The notes under the pieces: model-generated | Told to the model about the DNA's origin: nothing | Seen by the model: the letters and a program-made list of their open reading frames with translations, nothing else | Databases searched by the model: none | Position numbers and translations under genes: made by a program | Origin: DATLLN01 sp963720885 | GTDB lineage: Bacteria; Actinomycetota; Thermoleophilia; Gaiellales; JAICJC01 | Reading direction: 5' to 3' | DNA: 64,000 nucleotides | Assembly: GCA_963720885.1 (NCBI GenBank) | Contig: CAVRGW010000005.1 | Span: forward strand, 1,116,001-1,180,000 | Shown here: positions 17,270 through 27,002 of the stretch, piece by piece | How positions within the stretch are numbered: position 1 is the stretch's first letter | Layout of the letters: each line of letters starts with the position of its first letter

Positions 17270-18196
17270 ATGCTGGTCGACACCCTCCCTCCGCTCACCG
17301 GGCGCGACTTCCTGCGCGTCGAGGATCTCTCGACCGAGGAGATGGTCGCCGTGCTCGATCTGGCCGACGAGCTGAAGGCCATGCAGGGCGCGCGGATCCC
17401 CCACGCCCTGCTGCCCGGGCGGACGCTGGGGCTGATCTTCCAGAAGGCGTCGACGCGCACGCGCGTGTCGTTCGAGGTCGGCATGTACCAGCTGGGCGGG
17501 AGCGCCGTCCACCTGTCCGCCGCCGAGATGCAGCTGGGCCGGGGCGAGCCGATCCGCGACACAGGCATCGTGCTCGGCCGCTACCTGGACGCGATCATGA
17601 TCCGCGCCAACTCGCACGCCGATGTGGAGGAGCTGGCGACCGCGTCCGCCGCGCCGGTGATCAACGGCCTGACCGACCTGCACCATCCGTGCCAGGCGCT
17701 GGCCGACGTGCAGACGCTGCGCGAGCGGCTGGGCGACCTCGAGGGCAGGCGGCTGGCATGGGTCGGCGACGGCCACGACAACGTGTGCCACTCGCTGCTC
17801 ACGGCGGCCGGCCGGATGGGCATGCAGATCACGGTGGCCACACCGGCGGGCTACGAGCCCGACCCGGACGTGGTGGCGGGCGCCGGCGCGGTCAGGGTGG
17901 TCGAGGATCCGCTCGAGGCGGTCGCCGGCGCGGAGGCGGTCGTCACCGACGTCTGGACGAGCATGGGGCAGGAGGCGGAGCGGGATCAGCGGCTGACCGA
18001 CCTCGCGCCGTACCAGGTCAACGCGGAGCTGCTGGCCCACGCCGACCCCGCGCACGTCGTCCTCCACTGCCTCCCGGCGCACTGCGGTGAGGAGATCACG
18101 GAGGAGATCCTGCACGGCCCCCACAGCGCCGCCTGGGACGAGGCCGAGAACCGGCTGCACGCGCAGAAGGCGCTGCTGGCCATGCTGCTCGACTAA
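17270..18196 (+). CDS. argF: ornithine carbamoyltransferase
   Basis: Makes citrulline from ornithine and carbamoyl phosphate in arginine synthesis. All key motifs are present: STRTRVSFEVG (carbamoyl phosphate), HHPCQALAD, DVWTSMGQE and HCLPAH near the end. About 308 residues, the normal size. Two in-frame ATGs exist (17264 and 17270); the second fits a leaderless transcript from the -10 at 17257. No other arg genes are adjacent, so it stands alone here. Confidence 0.95.
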   Translation: MLVDTLPPLTGRDFLRVEDLSTEEMVAVLDLADELKAMQGARIPHALLPGRTLGLIFQKASTRTRVSFEVGMYQLGGSAVHLSAAEMQLGRGEPIRDTGIVLGRYLDAIMIRANSHADVEELATASAAPVINGLTDLHHPCQALADVQTLRERLGDLEGRRLAWVGDGHDNVCHSLLTAAGRMGMQITVATPAGYEPDPDVVAGAGAVRVVEDPLEAVAGAEAVVTDVWTSMGQEAERDQRLTDLAPYQVNAELLAHADPAHVVLHCLPAHCGEEITEEILHGPHSAAWDEAENRLHAQKALLAMLLD

Positions 18197-18249
18197 CCAT
18201 CCGGCGCCCGCACGCGTCCCACCCGTGACCGAGCGGTGAACGAGGCCTC

Positions 18250-18263
18250 CTGTACCGTTGTAC
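18250..18263. promoter_or_regulatory. TGTAC inverted repeat before the pot operon
   Basis: TGTAC-CGTT-GTACA lies 46 bp before the potA start, with TACACT nearby as a -10 candidate. It could be an operator for the polyamine-type transport operon. Confidence 0.3.
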
Positions 18264-18308
18264 ACTCTGCGCCCACCGTTCACGTGCCAGCTCCCACGGG
18301 GAGACCGA

Positions 18309-19424
18309 ATGGATCAGCCTGACGTCCGCCTCGAGCGGGTAACCAAAGCGTTCGGAGAGGTCAAAGCCGTCGACGATCTCTCGCTCTCCTTCGAGCGGGG
18401 CGGCTTCGTCGCGTTGCTCGGCCCCTCCGGGTGCGGCAAGACCACGACGTTGCGCATGATCGGCGGGTTCGAGGAGCCGACCAGCGGCACCGTGTACCTG
18501 GGCGAGCAGAACGTGACCGGCCTCCCGCCGTACAAGCGCGAGGTCAACACGGTCTTCCAGAACTACGCCCTGTTCCCGCACATGTCGATCCAGGACAACG
18601 TGGCGTTCGGGCTGCGGGAGCGCAAGGTGCCGAAGGCCGAGATCGCCAAACGCGTTCCCGAGATGCTGGAGCTGGTCGAGCTGAAGGGCTTCGAGAAGCG
18701 CAAGCCGACGCAGCTGTCGGGTGGCCAGGCGCAGCGGGTCGCGCTCGCCCGCGCCCTGATCAACCACCCCCGCGTGCTGCTGCTGGACGAGCCGCTGGGC
18801 GCGCTCGACCTGAAGCTGCGCAAGCAGATGCAGCTGGAGCTGAAGCGGATCCAGACCGAGGTCAACATCACCTTCATCCACGTCACGCACGACCAGGAAG
18901 AGGCGATGACGATGGCCGATCGGATCGCCGTGATGAACCAGGGCCGGATCGAGCAGATCGGCCCTCCGGCCGAGCTGTACGAGCGGCCGAAGACGGCCTT
19001 CGTCGCGGGCTTCCTGGGCGTCAGCAACCTGCTCAACGCGAAGGTCTCCGGCAGCGACGCGGTGACGCTGCCCGACGGCACCGTCGCCCGGGTCGAGACG
19101 GGCGCGCTGAGCGGCGCGCCGCAGGACGTGCGGATCGGGGTCAGGCCCGAGAAGGTGCGGCTCGAGCCGGCGGCCGGATCGGCCTCGGCCAACGGGGCGA
19201 ACCAGCTCACGGGCACGGTTCGCGACGTCAGCTACATTGGCGTCAGCAGCCAGTACATCGTTGACACCACGGCCGGCGACGAGATCGTCGTGTTCGCACA
19301 GAACGCCGGCCGCACCATCGATCAGCTCCGGAACGGTGACGGCGTGCGGATCCTGTGGGAGCCCGAGAACACGTTCGTCATCACGGATTCCGGCGAAGTC
19401 CCCAGCGTGGAGGAACTTTTATGA
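18309..19424 (+). CDS. potA: ABC transporter ATPase, polyamine (PotA) type
   Basis: A 371-residue ATPase: Walker A GPSGCGKTTT, Q-loop VFQNYALFPH, signature LSGGQAQRVALARAL, Walker B VLLLDEPLGALD, and H-loop HVTHDQEEAMTM. The C-terminal TOBE-like part (IGVRPEKVRLEP) is typical of PotA/FbpC-type subunits. GGGGAG lies 6 nt before the ATG. It starts a four-gene operon with permeases and binding protein, for uptake of polyamines or similar small cations; the substrate is inferred from the partners. Confidence 0.92.
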   Translation: MDQPDVRLERVTKAFGEVKAVDDLSLSFERGGFVALLGPSGCGKTTTLRMIGGFEEPTSGTVYLGEQNVTGLPPYKREVNTVFQNYALFPHMSIQDNVAFGLRERKVPKAEIAKRVPEMLELVELKGFEKRKPTQLSGGQAQRVALARALINHPRVLLLDEPLGALDLKLRKQMQLELKRIQTEVNITFIHVTHDQEEAMTMADRIAVMNQGRIEQIGPPAELYERPKTAFVAGFLGVSNLLNAKVSGSDAVTLPDGTVARVETGALSGAPQDVRIGVRPEKVRLEPAAGSASANGANQLTGTVRDVSYIGVSSQYIVDTTAGDEIVVFAQNAGRTIDQLRNGDGVRILWEPENTFVITDSGEVPSVEELL

Positions 19425-20649
19425 GTGGCAAGCGGATGAACGAGCTGGAGGCCCTTGCGCTGATGCGCGGCGGCATGACCCGACGTGACGTGCTGCGCCG
19501 CGTTCGGCGCGGCGGGCGGCGTCCTCGCCGCCGGCTCACTGCTGGCAGCGTGCGGCGGGAGCAGCGGGTCGACCGGCGGTGGCGGACCCAGCTCGTCCAG
19601 CGGCCCGGTCTCCATCGACAAGACGGTCGCCCCCAACTGGGTGTTCTCGAACTGGCCTCTTTACATCGACGTCAAGAACAAGACCGATCATCCGTCGCTC
19701 GACAAGTTCGACAAGCAGTTCAAGACCAAGACCACGTACCAGGAGGACATCGAGGACAACGAGTCCTTCTTCGGGAAGGTGCAGGCGCAGCTCAAGGCCG
19801 GCCAGGACATCGGCCGCGACATCGTCACGCTGACCGACTGGATGGCCGCCAAGTGGGTGGCCCTCGACTACTGCGAGAAGCTCGACCTGAGCCTCCTGCC
19901 CAACGTCGAGAAGAACCTGGTCGACGCGCTCAAGGGCCGCTCGATCGACCCGACCAACGACCACCTGGTGCCGTGGCAGTCGGGCTTCACCGGCCTCGCC
20001 TACAACCCCGACCTGACCGGGTTCGAGGTGACGCAGGTATCCGACCTGTGGAAGCCCGAGCTCAAGGGCAAGGTCACGGTGCTGACCGAGATGCGCGACA
20101 CGCTCGGCCTGGTGATGCTGCAGATGGGCATCGACCCGACCAAGTGCACCGTCGGACGACGCGCAGAAGGCGTGCGACTACATGCAGCCCTACGTCGACA
20201 GCGGCCAGATCCGCCGCTTCACGGGCAACGACTACGCCGCCGACCTGGCCAAGGGCAACGTGTATGCCTGCATGGCGTGGTCGGGCGACATCGTCCAGCT
20301 CCAGCTCGACAACCCGAAGCTGAAGTTCGTGTTCCCGCAGCAGGGCTCGATGCTCTGGACTGACAACATGATGATCCCCAAGAACGCGTCGCATCCGTAC
20401 AACGCGCACCTGTGGATGAACTTCTACTACCAGCCCGAGATCGCGGCGATGGTCGAGGACTACGTGAACTACGTGTGTCCGGTGAACGGCGCCAAGGAGG
20501 TGCTGGTCAAGAACGATCCCAGCGTCGCGAACAACCCGCTGATCTTCCCGACGCAGGACAGCCTGGACAACGCGTTCGTGTTCAAGGCCCTGACGCCCGA
20601 GGAAGAGCTCCAGTTCAACCAGTCGTTCCAGGCGCTGCAGGGCGCGTAG
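19421..20649 (+). CDS. potD: extracellular substrate-binding protein (PotD-like), two frameshifts
   Basis: Begins MSGKRMNELEALALMRGGMTRRDVLRR (twin-Arg-like) and, after a +1 shift near 19500, continues AAGGVLAAGSLLAACGGSS, a lipoprotein signal with its Cys. The body contains NWPLYIDV, DIVTLTDWMAAKW and GFTGLAYNPDL. A second extra base near 20154 shifts the frame before DDAQKACDYMQPYVD; the rest is intact, with MAWSGDIVQL and NMMIPKNASHPYNAH. Removing both bases gives 409 codons, about 408 aa. The start overlaps the potA stop (ATGA) and the stop abuts the potB ATG. Loss by mutation cannot be excluded, but intact neighbours favour read error. Confidence 0.85.
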
Positions 20650-21537
20650 ATGGGCTCGAAGCGCTCCTTTGCCGCCTATCCGCTGCTCACACCGGGCGTC
20701 GGATGGCTGCTGATCTTCTTCTTCATCCCGATGGCGGCGATGTTCAAGAAGTCGCTGGAGACGCTTCACGTCAACCCGGACTACAGCCAGACGTACACGT
20801 TCGACTGGAACTGGAGCAACTACTCGGACGCCCTCGACAAGTACCACGAGCAGTTCGTCCGGGCGTTCGAGTACGCGGCGATCGCGACCATCCTGGCGTT
20901 CGTGATCGCGTTCCCGCTGGCGTACGTGATCGCATTCCGGGGCGGCCGCTGGAAGAACCTGCTGCTGCTCCTGGTGATCGCGCCGTTCTTCACCAACTAC
21001 CTGATCCGCACGCTGGCCTGGCAGACGATCCTGGCCGACGACTCCTGGGTGACCCGCTTCCTCGACTGGATCGGGTTCATCTCGCTGACCGACGCCCTCG
21101 GGTGGACGACCGGCGGCCACCTGCTGGCCACCCCGCTCGCGGTGGTCAGCGCCATCACCTACAACTACCTCGCGTTCATGATCCTGCCGCTGTACGTGAG
21201 CCTGGAGAAGATCGACGGGCGGCTGCTCGAGGCCTCGCTCGATCTGTACGCGAACAGGGTGAAGGCGTTCATGCGGGTGACGCTGCCGCTGGCGCTGCCG
21301 GGCGTGTTCGCCGGCACGCTGCTGACGTTCATCCCGGCGACCGGTGACTACATCAACGCCGAGCTGCTGGGCAGCACTCAGACCAAGATGATCGGCAACG
21401 TGATCCAGGGCCAGTTCCTGGTGTTCAACAACTACGCCACCGCCTCGGCGCTGTCGTTCTCGCTGATGGCCGTGGTGCTGGTGCTGATCATCATCTACGC
21501 CCGCGTGCTGGGCACCGAGGACGTGTCAACGGTCTGA
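20650..21537 (+). CDS. potB: ABC permease, PotB type
   Basis: Inner-membrane permease of 295 residues with about six helices; the ATG follows the potD stop without a gap. The cytoplasmic EAA loop reads EASLDLYANRVKAFMRVTLPL, followed by PATGDYINAELLG, a typical PotB segment. It should pair with PotC to form the channel driven by PotA. Confidence 0.92.
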   Translation: MGSKRSFAAYPLLTPGVGWLLIFFFIPMAAMFKKSLETLHVNPDYSQTYTFDWNWSNYSDALDKYHEQFVRAFEYAAIATILAFVIAFPLAYVIAFRGGRWKNLLLLLVIAPFFTNYLIRTLAWQTILADDSWVTRFLDWIGFISLTDALGWTTGGHLLATPLAVVSAITYNYLAFMILPLYVSLEKIDGRLLEASLDLYANRVKAFMRVTLPLALPGVFAGTLLTFIPATGDYINAELLGSTQTKMIGNVIQGQFLVFNNYATASALSFSLMAVVLVLIIIYARVLGTEDVSTV

Positions 21538-22475
21538 TGGCCGAGGCCGCCACCACCTCCACCGAGTCCGGCGGTTACGACGCGCCGGTCTCCGCCGCGC
21601 CGGCAAAGCCGCCGTCGGCGTTCTGGCGGAAGGTGCGCTGGCAGGCGCTGAACGTGTTCGCAGGGGCGGTGCTGCTGTACCTGTTCCTGCCGATCACCGT
21701 CATCATCATCTTCTCGTTCAACGACCCGGCCGGTCGCTTCAACCTGACCTGGAACAAGTTCTCGCTGGACGCGTGGAAGCACCCGTTCGGGGTGCCCGGC
21801 CTGCAGCACGCGGTCGAGCTCTCGATCGGGATCGCGCTGGGCGCCACCTTGATCGCGACGGTGCTCGGCACCCTGATGGCGCTGGCGCTCGTCCGCTACA
21901 GCTTCCGCGGCCGCTCGACCACGAACTTCCTGGTGTTCACGCCGATGGCGACGCCGGAGATCGTGATGGGCTCGTCGCTGCTGACCCTGTTCATCGCGCA
22001 GGCGAGCGTCATCTCCCTCGGCGTCTGGACGATCCTGATCGCCCACATCATGTTCTGCATCAGCTACGTCGTGGTCACGGTCAAGGCCCGGCTGACGGGC
22101 TTCGACCTGCGGCTCGAGGAGGCGGCGATGGACCTGTACGCCAACTCGTGGCGTACCTTCCGGCGGGTCACGCTGCCGCTGATCATGCCCGGCGTGGCCG
22201 CGGCGGCCGCGCTCAGCTTCGCGCTCTCCATCGACGACTTCGTGGTCACCCAGTTCAACAGCGGCAACGAGGTGACGTTCCCGCTGTTCATCTACGGCGC
22301 GTCGCGCAACGGCGTGCCGGTGCAGGTCAACGTGATCGGCTCGGCGATCTTCGGCATCGCCGTCGGCGGCATGTTCCTGAACCTCGCCTACCAGAACCGC
22401 AAGGCGAGGCGCGAGGCCGCCGTCGAACGGCGGATGGTCTCGCAGGCGCAGTCCGCCGAGGCACACCTCGTCTAA
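21537..22475 (+). CDS. potC: ABC permease, PotC type
   Basis: A 312-residue permease that starts within the potB stop (TGATG). Helix 1 is preceded by a long Ala/Thr/Ser-rich cytoplasmic tail. The EAA loop is EAAMDLYANSWRTFRRVTLPL and SIDDFVVTQF is the usual PotC segment. Last gene of the operon. Confidence 0.92.
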   Translation: MAEAATTSTESGGYDAPVSAAPAKPPSAFWRKVRWQALNVFAGAVLLYLFLPITVIIIFSFNDPAGRFNLTWNKFSLDAWKHPFGVPGLQHAVELSIGIALGATLIATVLGTLMALALVRYSFRGRSTTNFLVFTPMATPEIVMGSSLLTLFIAQASVISLGVWTILIAHIMFCISYVVVTVKARLTGFDLRLEEAAMDLYANSWRTFRRVTLPLIMPGVAAAAALSFALSIDDFVVTQFNSGNEVTFPLFIYGASRNGVPVQVNVIGSAIFGIAVGGMFLNLAYQNRKARREAAVERRMVSQAQSAEAHLV

Positions 22476-22493
22476 CGACCGCACCCGGCGCCG

Positions 22494-23129
22494 CTAGCGC
22501 CTCCTGTACCTCAGGTGCGTGACGCCCGGCGCCTCCACCACGCCGGCCGGCTCCAGCTTGACGCCCGGATCGACGTTGGCGAGCAACCGCGTGCCGCCGC
22601 CGATGATCACCGGCACGACGGTGATCTGCAGCTCGTCCAGCAACCCGGCGTTCAGGTACTGCTGACCGGTCTGCGCGCCGCCGCCGATGGCGACATCCTG
22701 GTCGCCCGCGGCGTCCCGCGCCTGGTGCAGCGCCGATTCGATGCCGTCGGTGACGAAGTGGAACGTCGTGCCGCCCTGCATCTCCACCGGCCCCCGGGGA
22801 TGGTGCGTCAGCACGAACACCGGGTGATGGAACGGCGGATTCTCGCCCCACCAGCCGTCCCACGGCTGGTCCTCCCACCGCCCCTGGCCGCCGAACATGT
22901 TGCGCCCCATGATCGTCGCCCCGACGTTCGCCTGCATCGCCTCCATCACCTGGGTCGATTCGTTCACCTCGCCGCCCTCGAGCCCGTGCGGCTCCCGCCA
23001 CGCGGCGAGCCCGAGGGCCCACTCGTGCAGCTGCTCCCCGCCCTTGCCCAGCGGGTCGTCCAGGCTCGGATCGGGCCCGGCCGAGTAGCCGTCGAGCGAC
23101 ATGGAGATGTTCATCCTGAGCCGTGACAT
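22494..23129 (-). CDS. RibD C-terminal/dihydrofolate-reductase-like protein
   Basis: A 211-residue reductase-fold protein: MNISMSLDGYSAGPD at the start, GATIMGRNMFGG, and DVAIGGGAQTGQQYLNAGLLDELQI for the NADPH site. Stand-alone members of this family are common in actinobacteria; substrates are mostly unknown. GGAGG lies 4 nt before the ATG. Convergent with the pot operon. Confidence 0.88.
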   Translation of the reverse strand: MSRLRMNISMSLDGYSAGPDPSLDDPLGKGGEQLHEWALGLAAWREPHGLEGGEVNESTQVMEAMQANVGATIMGRNMFGGQGRWEDQPWDGWWGENPPFHHPVFVLTHHPRGPVEMQGGTTFHFVTDGIESALHQARDAAGDQDVAIGGGAQTGQQYLNAGLLDELQITVVPVIIGGGTRLLANVDPGVKLEPAGVVEAPGVTHLRYRRR

Positions 23130-23192
23130 GCGTCCTCCGATCCGTCGTTGCCAGATAGACCGGCCGGGCGCGTCCGGCTCATCGGTCTGCCG

Positions 23193-23693
23193 TCAGACGG
23201 TCAGCGTGCGGCGCTCGCCGCCGGCGATCACGGTATAGGTTCCCGGCGCGAGGCCGCCGAGGTCGACGCGGGTCGCCTTCAGCATCGCGAGCTCCGGGCA
23301 CGCGGCGCCGGGATCGTCGCTTCCCTCCACCAACCGCAGGCGAACAGTGCCGTCGCCGACGCCCACGGTCACCGACCGGAGGACGGAGCACGGCGCGATG
23401 CCGCTCCACCAGCGGACGACGGCGTACACGGCGCCGTCACGCGTACCGACCCGCAGGCCGGACGGCGAGACGGGGCTGAGCGGCCCGCCACCGGGATGGG
23501 GCACGACCCAGGTCGGCGTGAACGGCCGCATCACCCGGCCGTCCGAGTCGGCAGGCCCGCTGATGGGGACGTCGGGGGCGACGGAGTGCGATGACGACCC
23601 GGTGGCCGGCCGCGACGTGCCGGTGGTCGAGGCGGCCTGGCCGCAGCCTGCGGCGATCAGGGCGAGCAGGAGGAGGCTGGTGATTGTCTTCAT
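23193..23693 (-). CDS. predicted lipoprotein, unknown function
   Basis: A 166-residue protein with a clear lipobox (LLLLALIAAGCGQAA), then a Ser/Thr/Pro-rich linker and a beta-rich domain (VYAVVRWWSGIAPCSVLRSV...CPEL) with a probable disulphide. No family recognised. Divergent from the dehydrogenase gene. Confidence 0.7.
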   Translation of the reverse strand: MKTITSLLLLALIAAGCGQAASTTGTSRPATGSSSHSVAPDVPISGPADSDGRVMRPFTPTWVVPHPGGGPLSPVSPSGLRVGTRDGAVYAVVRWWSGIAPCSVLRSVTVGVGDGTVRLRLVEGSDDPGAACPELAMLKATRVDLGGLAPGTYTVIAGGERRTLTV

Positions 23694-23758
23694 GCCCGGT
23701 CAGACGCACGCCGTCGCGTGCCGGTTCCCGAGCGGCCTGACTGCTACCCTCCCCCGTC

Positions 23759-24809
23759 GTGCGTTTGTTCCACGAGCACGAGCAGGTCGCGATCTGCCAT
23801 GACCGCGACTCGGGCCTTCGGGCCATCATCGCCGTCCACGACACCACCCTGGGGCCGGGCCTCGGCGGCATCCGCATGTGGACGTACCCGAGCGACGACG
23901 CGGCGATGCTCGACGTGCTGCGGCTGTCCGAGGGGATGACGCTACAAGAACTCGCTGGCGGGCCTGCCGCTGGGCGGAGGCAAGACGGTCGTCGTCGGCG
24001 ATCCGCGCACCGACAAGACACCGGCCAAGTTCGTCGCGCTGGGCGGGTTCATCGAACGCCTGAACGGCTCGTACCTGGCGGCCGAGGACGTCGGCACGAC
24101 AACGGACGACGCCGAGCTGGTCGCCACCCGCACGCAGCACATCACCGGCCTGCCGGTGGCCCGCGGCGGCTCCGGCGACCCCTCGCCGATGACCGCCTGG
24201 GGCGTCGTCTGCGGCATCCACGCCGCACTGGCCGAGGCCCGCGAGGGCGACGGCAGCCTCGAGGGCGTGCACGTGGCGGTGCAGGGCCTGGGCCACGTCG
24301 GAGCGGACGTCGCCCGCCACCTGCTGGACGCCGGTGCCCGGGTGACGGTCGCCGACATCTACGCCGACCGGGTCGCGCCGCTGGCCGAGCTGGGCGCCGC
24401 GGAGGCGCCGCCGGATGCCGTGCACGCGGTCGAGTGCGACGTCCTCTCGCCGTGCGCGCTGGGCGCCGGGATCAACGGCACCACGCTGCCCGAGCTGCGC
24501 TGCCGGATCATCGCCGGCGCGGCCAACAACCAGCTGGCCGACGAGACGATGGGCGACGAGTTGCAGGCCCGCGGCATCCTCTACGCGCCGGACTTCGCGA
24601 TCAACGCCGGCGGCGTGATCAACATCGGCGAGGAGCTGCGGGGCCCCTACGACCCGGACCGCGCGCGGCGCAGCGTCGAGCGGATCGGCGACACGCTGGC
24701 CGCCGTGTTCGAGCGGGCGCGGGAGACCGGCGTCTCCACGCACACCGCCGCGCTGGCGATGGCCCGCGAGCGGATCGACGCCGCCCGCAGCGCATCAGCG
24801 AACCGGTAG
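23759..24809 (+). CDS. leucine/Glu-type amino-acid dehydrogenase, one frameshift
   Basis: Oxidative deaminase of branched amino acids by similarity. After MRLFHEHEQVAICHD and TLGPGLGGIRMW, one extra base near 23942 breaks the frame; reading on gives YKNSLAGLPLGGGKTVVV with the catalytic Lys, AAEDVGTTTDD, the NAD site VQGLGHVGADVARHL and APDFAINAGGVINI. The repaired protein is about 349 aa, normal for leucine dehydrogenase. GTG at 23759 lies 8 nt after a TACCCT -10, so a leaderless transcript is likely. Its 3' end overlaps the convergent DUF3037 gene by 15 bp. Confidence 0.85.
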
Positions 24810-25202
24810 CACCAGCTCGCAGAACAGGTGCTCGAGCATCGCCGGCGGGTCGTCACACATGCCCGTGTGGATCGGCGAGGGCTGGATCACCGTGCTCGCC
24901 GGCGCAGCCAGCCAGTGGAAGCGGCGGCTGCGATCGAACTGCGCGATCGGGCCCCCGGCCGGGTCGCCGGCGGCGATCGCACAGATCGCGTCGAGGTGGG
25001 GCCGGATGGCGGCGGGATCGGCGGACGGGGCGAGCGCCGCCAGCCGCGCCTCGTCGAGCTGCACGCGCGCGGCCAGGTACTCGAGCGGCGCGCTGTAGAG
25101 CACCACGCCGGCGTTCAGCTGCTCGCCGCGGTCGACCCGCGGCACGACGCGCACGACCACATACTGGAACGGCCGGGCCTCAGGCGGGAGCGAGCCGGGC
25201 AC
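24795..25202 (-). CDS. DUF3037 family protein
   Basis: 135 residues beginning FQYVVVRVVPRVDRGEQLNAGVVLYS, the DUF3037 signature. Function is not known, but members are regularly encoded beside HipA-like kinases. Here it overlaps the HipA-like gene by 23 bp and is last in a three-gene run. Confidence 0.8.
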   Translation of the reverse strand: MPGSLPPEARPFQYVVVRVVPRVDRGEQLNAGVVLYSAPLEYLAARVQLDEARLAALAPSADPAAIRPHLDAICAIAAGDPAGGPIAQFDRSRRFHWLAAPASTVIQPSPIHTGMCDDPPAMLEHLFCELVLPVR

Positions 25203-25959
25203 GCTCGGCCTCCTCGACGAATGGCCGCGGCGGCTCGAGCCGGCGCAGCAGGTAGCGGACGTAGGTCTCGGCAGGCTCGCCGCCCAGCCAGTCGGCCGGC
25301 ACGGTGGCCAGCACCTCGCGCAGCAGCTCAGGCGTCACCCGCGGCGCCAGCCGCTCGTCGGCCTCGCCGATCGGGCCGGCGACCGGCAGCAGCACGTGCT
25401 CGGCGATCGCCGGGAACGCGCCGCGGGCGTGGGCGTCCGGATCGTCCCAGCTGTGCTGGACGTACAGCGCGGCGCCGTGGTCGATCAGCCACAGCCGGCC
25501 GTGCCACATCAGCAGGTTGGGGTTGCGCGGCGAGCGGTCGACGTTGGTCACCAGCCCGTCGAACCAGACGATGTCGGCCGCCAGGCCGGGGTCGATGCCA
25601 CCGTCGGCGACCGGGCTGTAGGTCAGGGCGCCGGGCAGGAAGTCCATGCCCAGGTTGGTGCCGGCGCTGGCGGCCAGCAGGTCCTGGATCTCGGCGTCAG
25701 GTTCGGCGCGGCCGATCGCCGGGTCGAGCTCCAGCAGCACCAGGTCGGGCACCGGCAGCCCCAGCGCGCGGGCCAGCTCGCCGGCGATCAGCTCGGCGGC
25801 CAGCGCCTTGCTGCCCTGCCCCGCCCCGCGGAACTTGAGCACGTAGAGGCCGTCGTCCTCGGCCTCGACCAGGCCGGGCAGCGAGCCGCCCTCGCGCAGA
25901 GGCGTCACGTACCGGGTGGCGGCCAGGTGCCGCAGCTCGAGCGCCGCCGGTGCCGGCAC
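25180..25959 (-). CDS. HipA-like kinase
   Basis: A 259-residue protein with the HipA-type kinase fold: YVLKFRGAGQGSKALAAEL (ATP-binding Lys), ARALGLPVPDLVLLELDP, the catalytic loop LVTNVDRSPRNPNLLM (Asp and Asn) and LIDHGAAL as the metal Asp. It is shorter than toxin HipA (about 440 aa) and lacks the N-terminal subdomain. It sits 4 bp after the coiled-coil gene and overlaps DUF3037. No HipB-like antitoxin is present, so a classic toxin-antitoxin role is not supported. Confidence 0.8.
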   Translation of the reverse strand: MPAPAALELRHLAATRYVTPLREGGSLPGLVEAEDDGLYVLKFRGAGQGSKALAAELIAGELARALGLPVPDLVLLELDPAIGRAEPDAEIQDLLAASAGTNLGMDFLPGALTYSPVADGGIDPGLAADIVWFDGLVTNVDRSPRNPNLLMWHGRLWLIDHGAALYVQHSWDDPDAHARGAFPAIAEHVLLPVAGPIGEADERLAPRVTPELLREVLATVPADWLGGEPAETYVRYLLRRLEPPRPFVEEAERARLAPA

Positions 25960-25963
25960 GGCC

Positions 25964-26923
25964 TCAGGCGGAAGCTGCCCCGACGCCGTACGCCTGCATG
26001 GTGAGGACGATCCGGTCGGATCGCAGGACGCCGTTCGGGTTCAGGCGGTGGCTGGGCAGCAGGCGCGGGTCGTCGCCGCGCCGCTCCTCCTCCACCGTGA
26101 CGGTCTGCTCGTGGAGGTCGAGGCGGACGAGGTACTCGTACCAGGAGATGTCCCAGACGACGGTGATCCGCACCGGTCTGGGCAGGTCGCAGCCGGCGTC
26201 GCCGACGTGCACGATCGGCTCACCCAGGCTGCGCGAAATGGCGACGACGCGCTCGATGTGCTCGCTGCGGTTGAAGGCGTCGAGCGCGATCCGGCGGACG
26301 GTGCGCGGGTCGCCCTCGCGGCGGCGCGCCTCGGCCAGGTCGGCGTAGCGCTTGCGCTCGTGGTCGAGCTCCTGCTCGAGCAGGTCGAGCCGGCTCTCCA
26401 GCTGACCGATCTGCGAGGTGCGCTGGTCGAGCTCGGCGGCCGCCTGGTGGTGGCGGTGGATCGCCTCACGGCCGGTCGCATCGGCCTGCGCGGCAGCCTC
26501 GTCGCTGCGCTTCTTGGCCTCGGCCAGCTGGCGCAGCTCGCGCTCGCGCTTGCGCAGCTCGCCGGTCAGCTCCTTCATCTCCCGCTTGACCGTGCGCAGC
26601 TCGCCGGCCTGCTGCTCGGCCTTTGCCAGCGCGGTCCTCACCTGGTCGAGGTCGAATTCGACGCTCTGCAGCTGGCCGCGCAGGCGGTCGATCAGGTTCT
26701 CGCGCTCCCGCAGCAGGTGATCCTTGGGCGGGTTCGCGTGGACGGCGACGATCGGCGTGCCGTCGGCCCGCCAGCCGCGCCGCTCGGCGCGGTCGTAGCA
26801 GAGCGGGCAGACCTTCTGGAAGCGCTTGGACGCCGGGTCCTGGTATAGCCGCGCCGGCTCCCCCACCAGCAGGTGGCGGCGGCATAAGGCGCAGCTCGCG
26901 GTGTTTTCGACCGTCTTAGACAC
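25964..26923 (-). CDS. zinc-ribbon coiled-coil protein, unknown function
   Basis: 319 residues in three parts: an N-terminal four-Cys knuckle (CALCRRHLL...CPLCYDRA), a coiled coil of about 130 residues rich in Glu/Arg/Leu heptads, and a C-terminal globular domain (RRIALDAFNRSEHIERVVAISRS...VVWDISWYEYLVRLDL). No known family is recognised. It leads the operon with the HipA-like kinase and DUF3037, so it may be their substrate, scaffold or sensor; that is inference. Confidence 0.7.
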   Translation of the reverse strand: MSKTVENTASCALCRRHLLVGEPARLYQDPASKRFQKVCPLCYDRAERRGWRADGTPIVAVHANPPKDHLLRERENLIDRLRGQLQSVEFDLDQVRTALAKAEQQAGELRTVKREMKELTGELRKRERELRQLAEAKKRSDEAAAQADATGREAIHRHHQAAAELDQRTSQIGQLESRLDLLEQELDHERKRYADLAEARRREGDPRTVRRIALDAFNRSEHIERVVAISRSLGEPIVHVGDAGCDLPRPVRITVVWDISWYEYLVRLDLHEQTVTVEEERRGDDPRLLPSHRLNPNGVLRSDRIVLTMQAYGVGAASA

Positions 26924-27002
26924 TCCGTCCTCTCGAAGCGCGGACCGCGGATTCTACCCGGACCGGGGAGGGCGCCGCTGGCGGATGTCGAACGGGGGGT
27001 GT

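Noticed and set aside
25180..25959. Classic HipBA toxin-antitoxin locus
   Set aside because: No HTH antitoxin gene; the kinase is the compact DUF3037-associated type.
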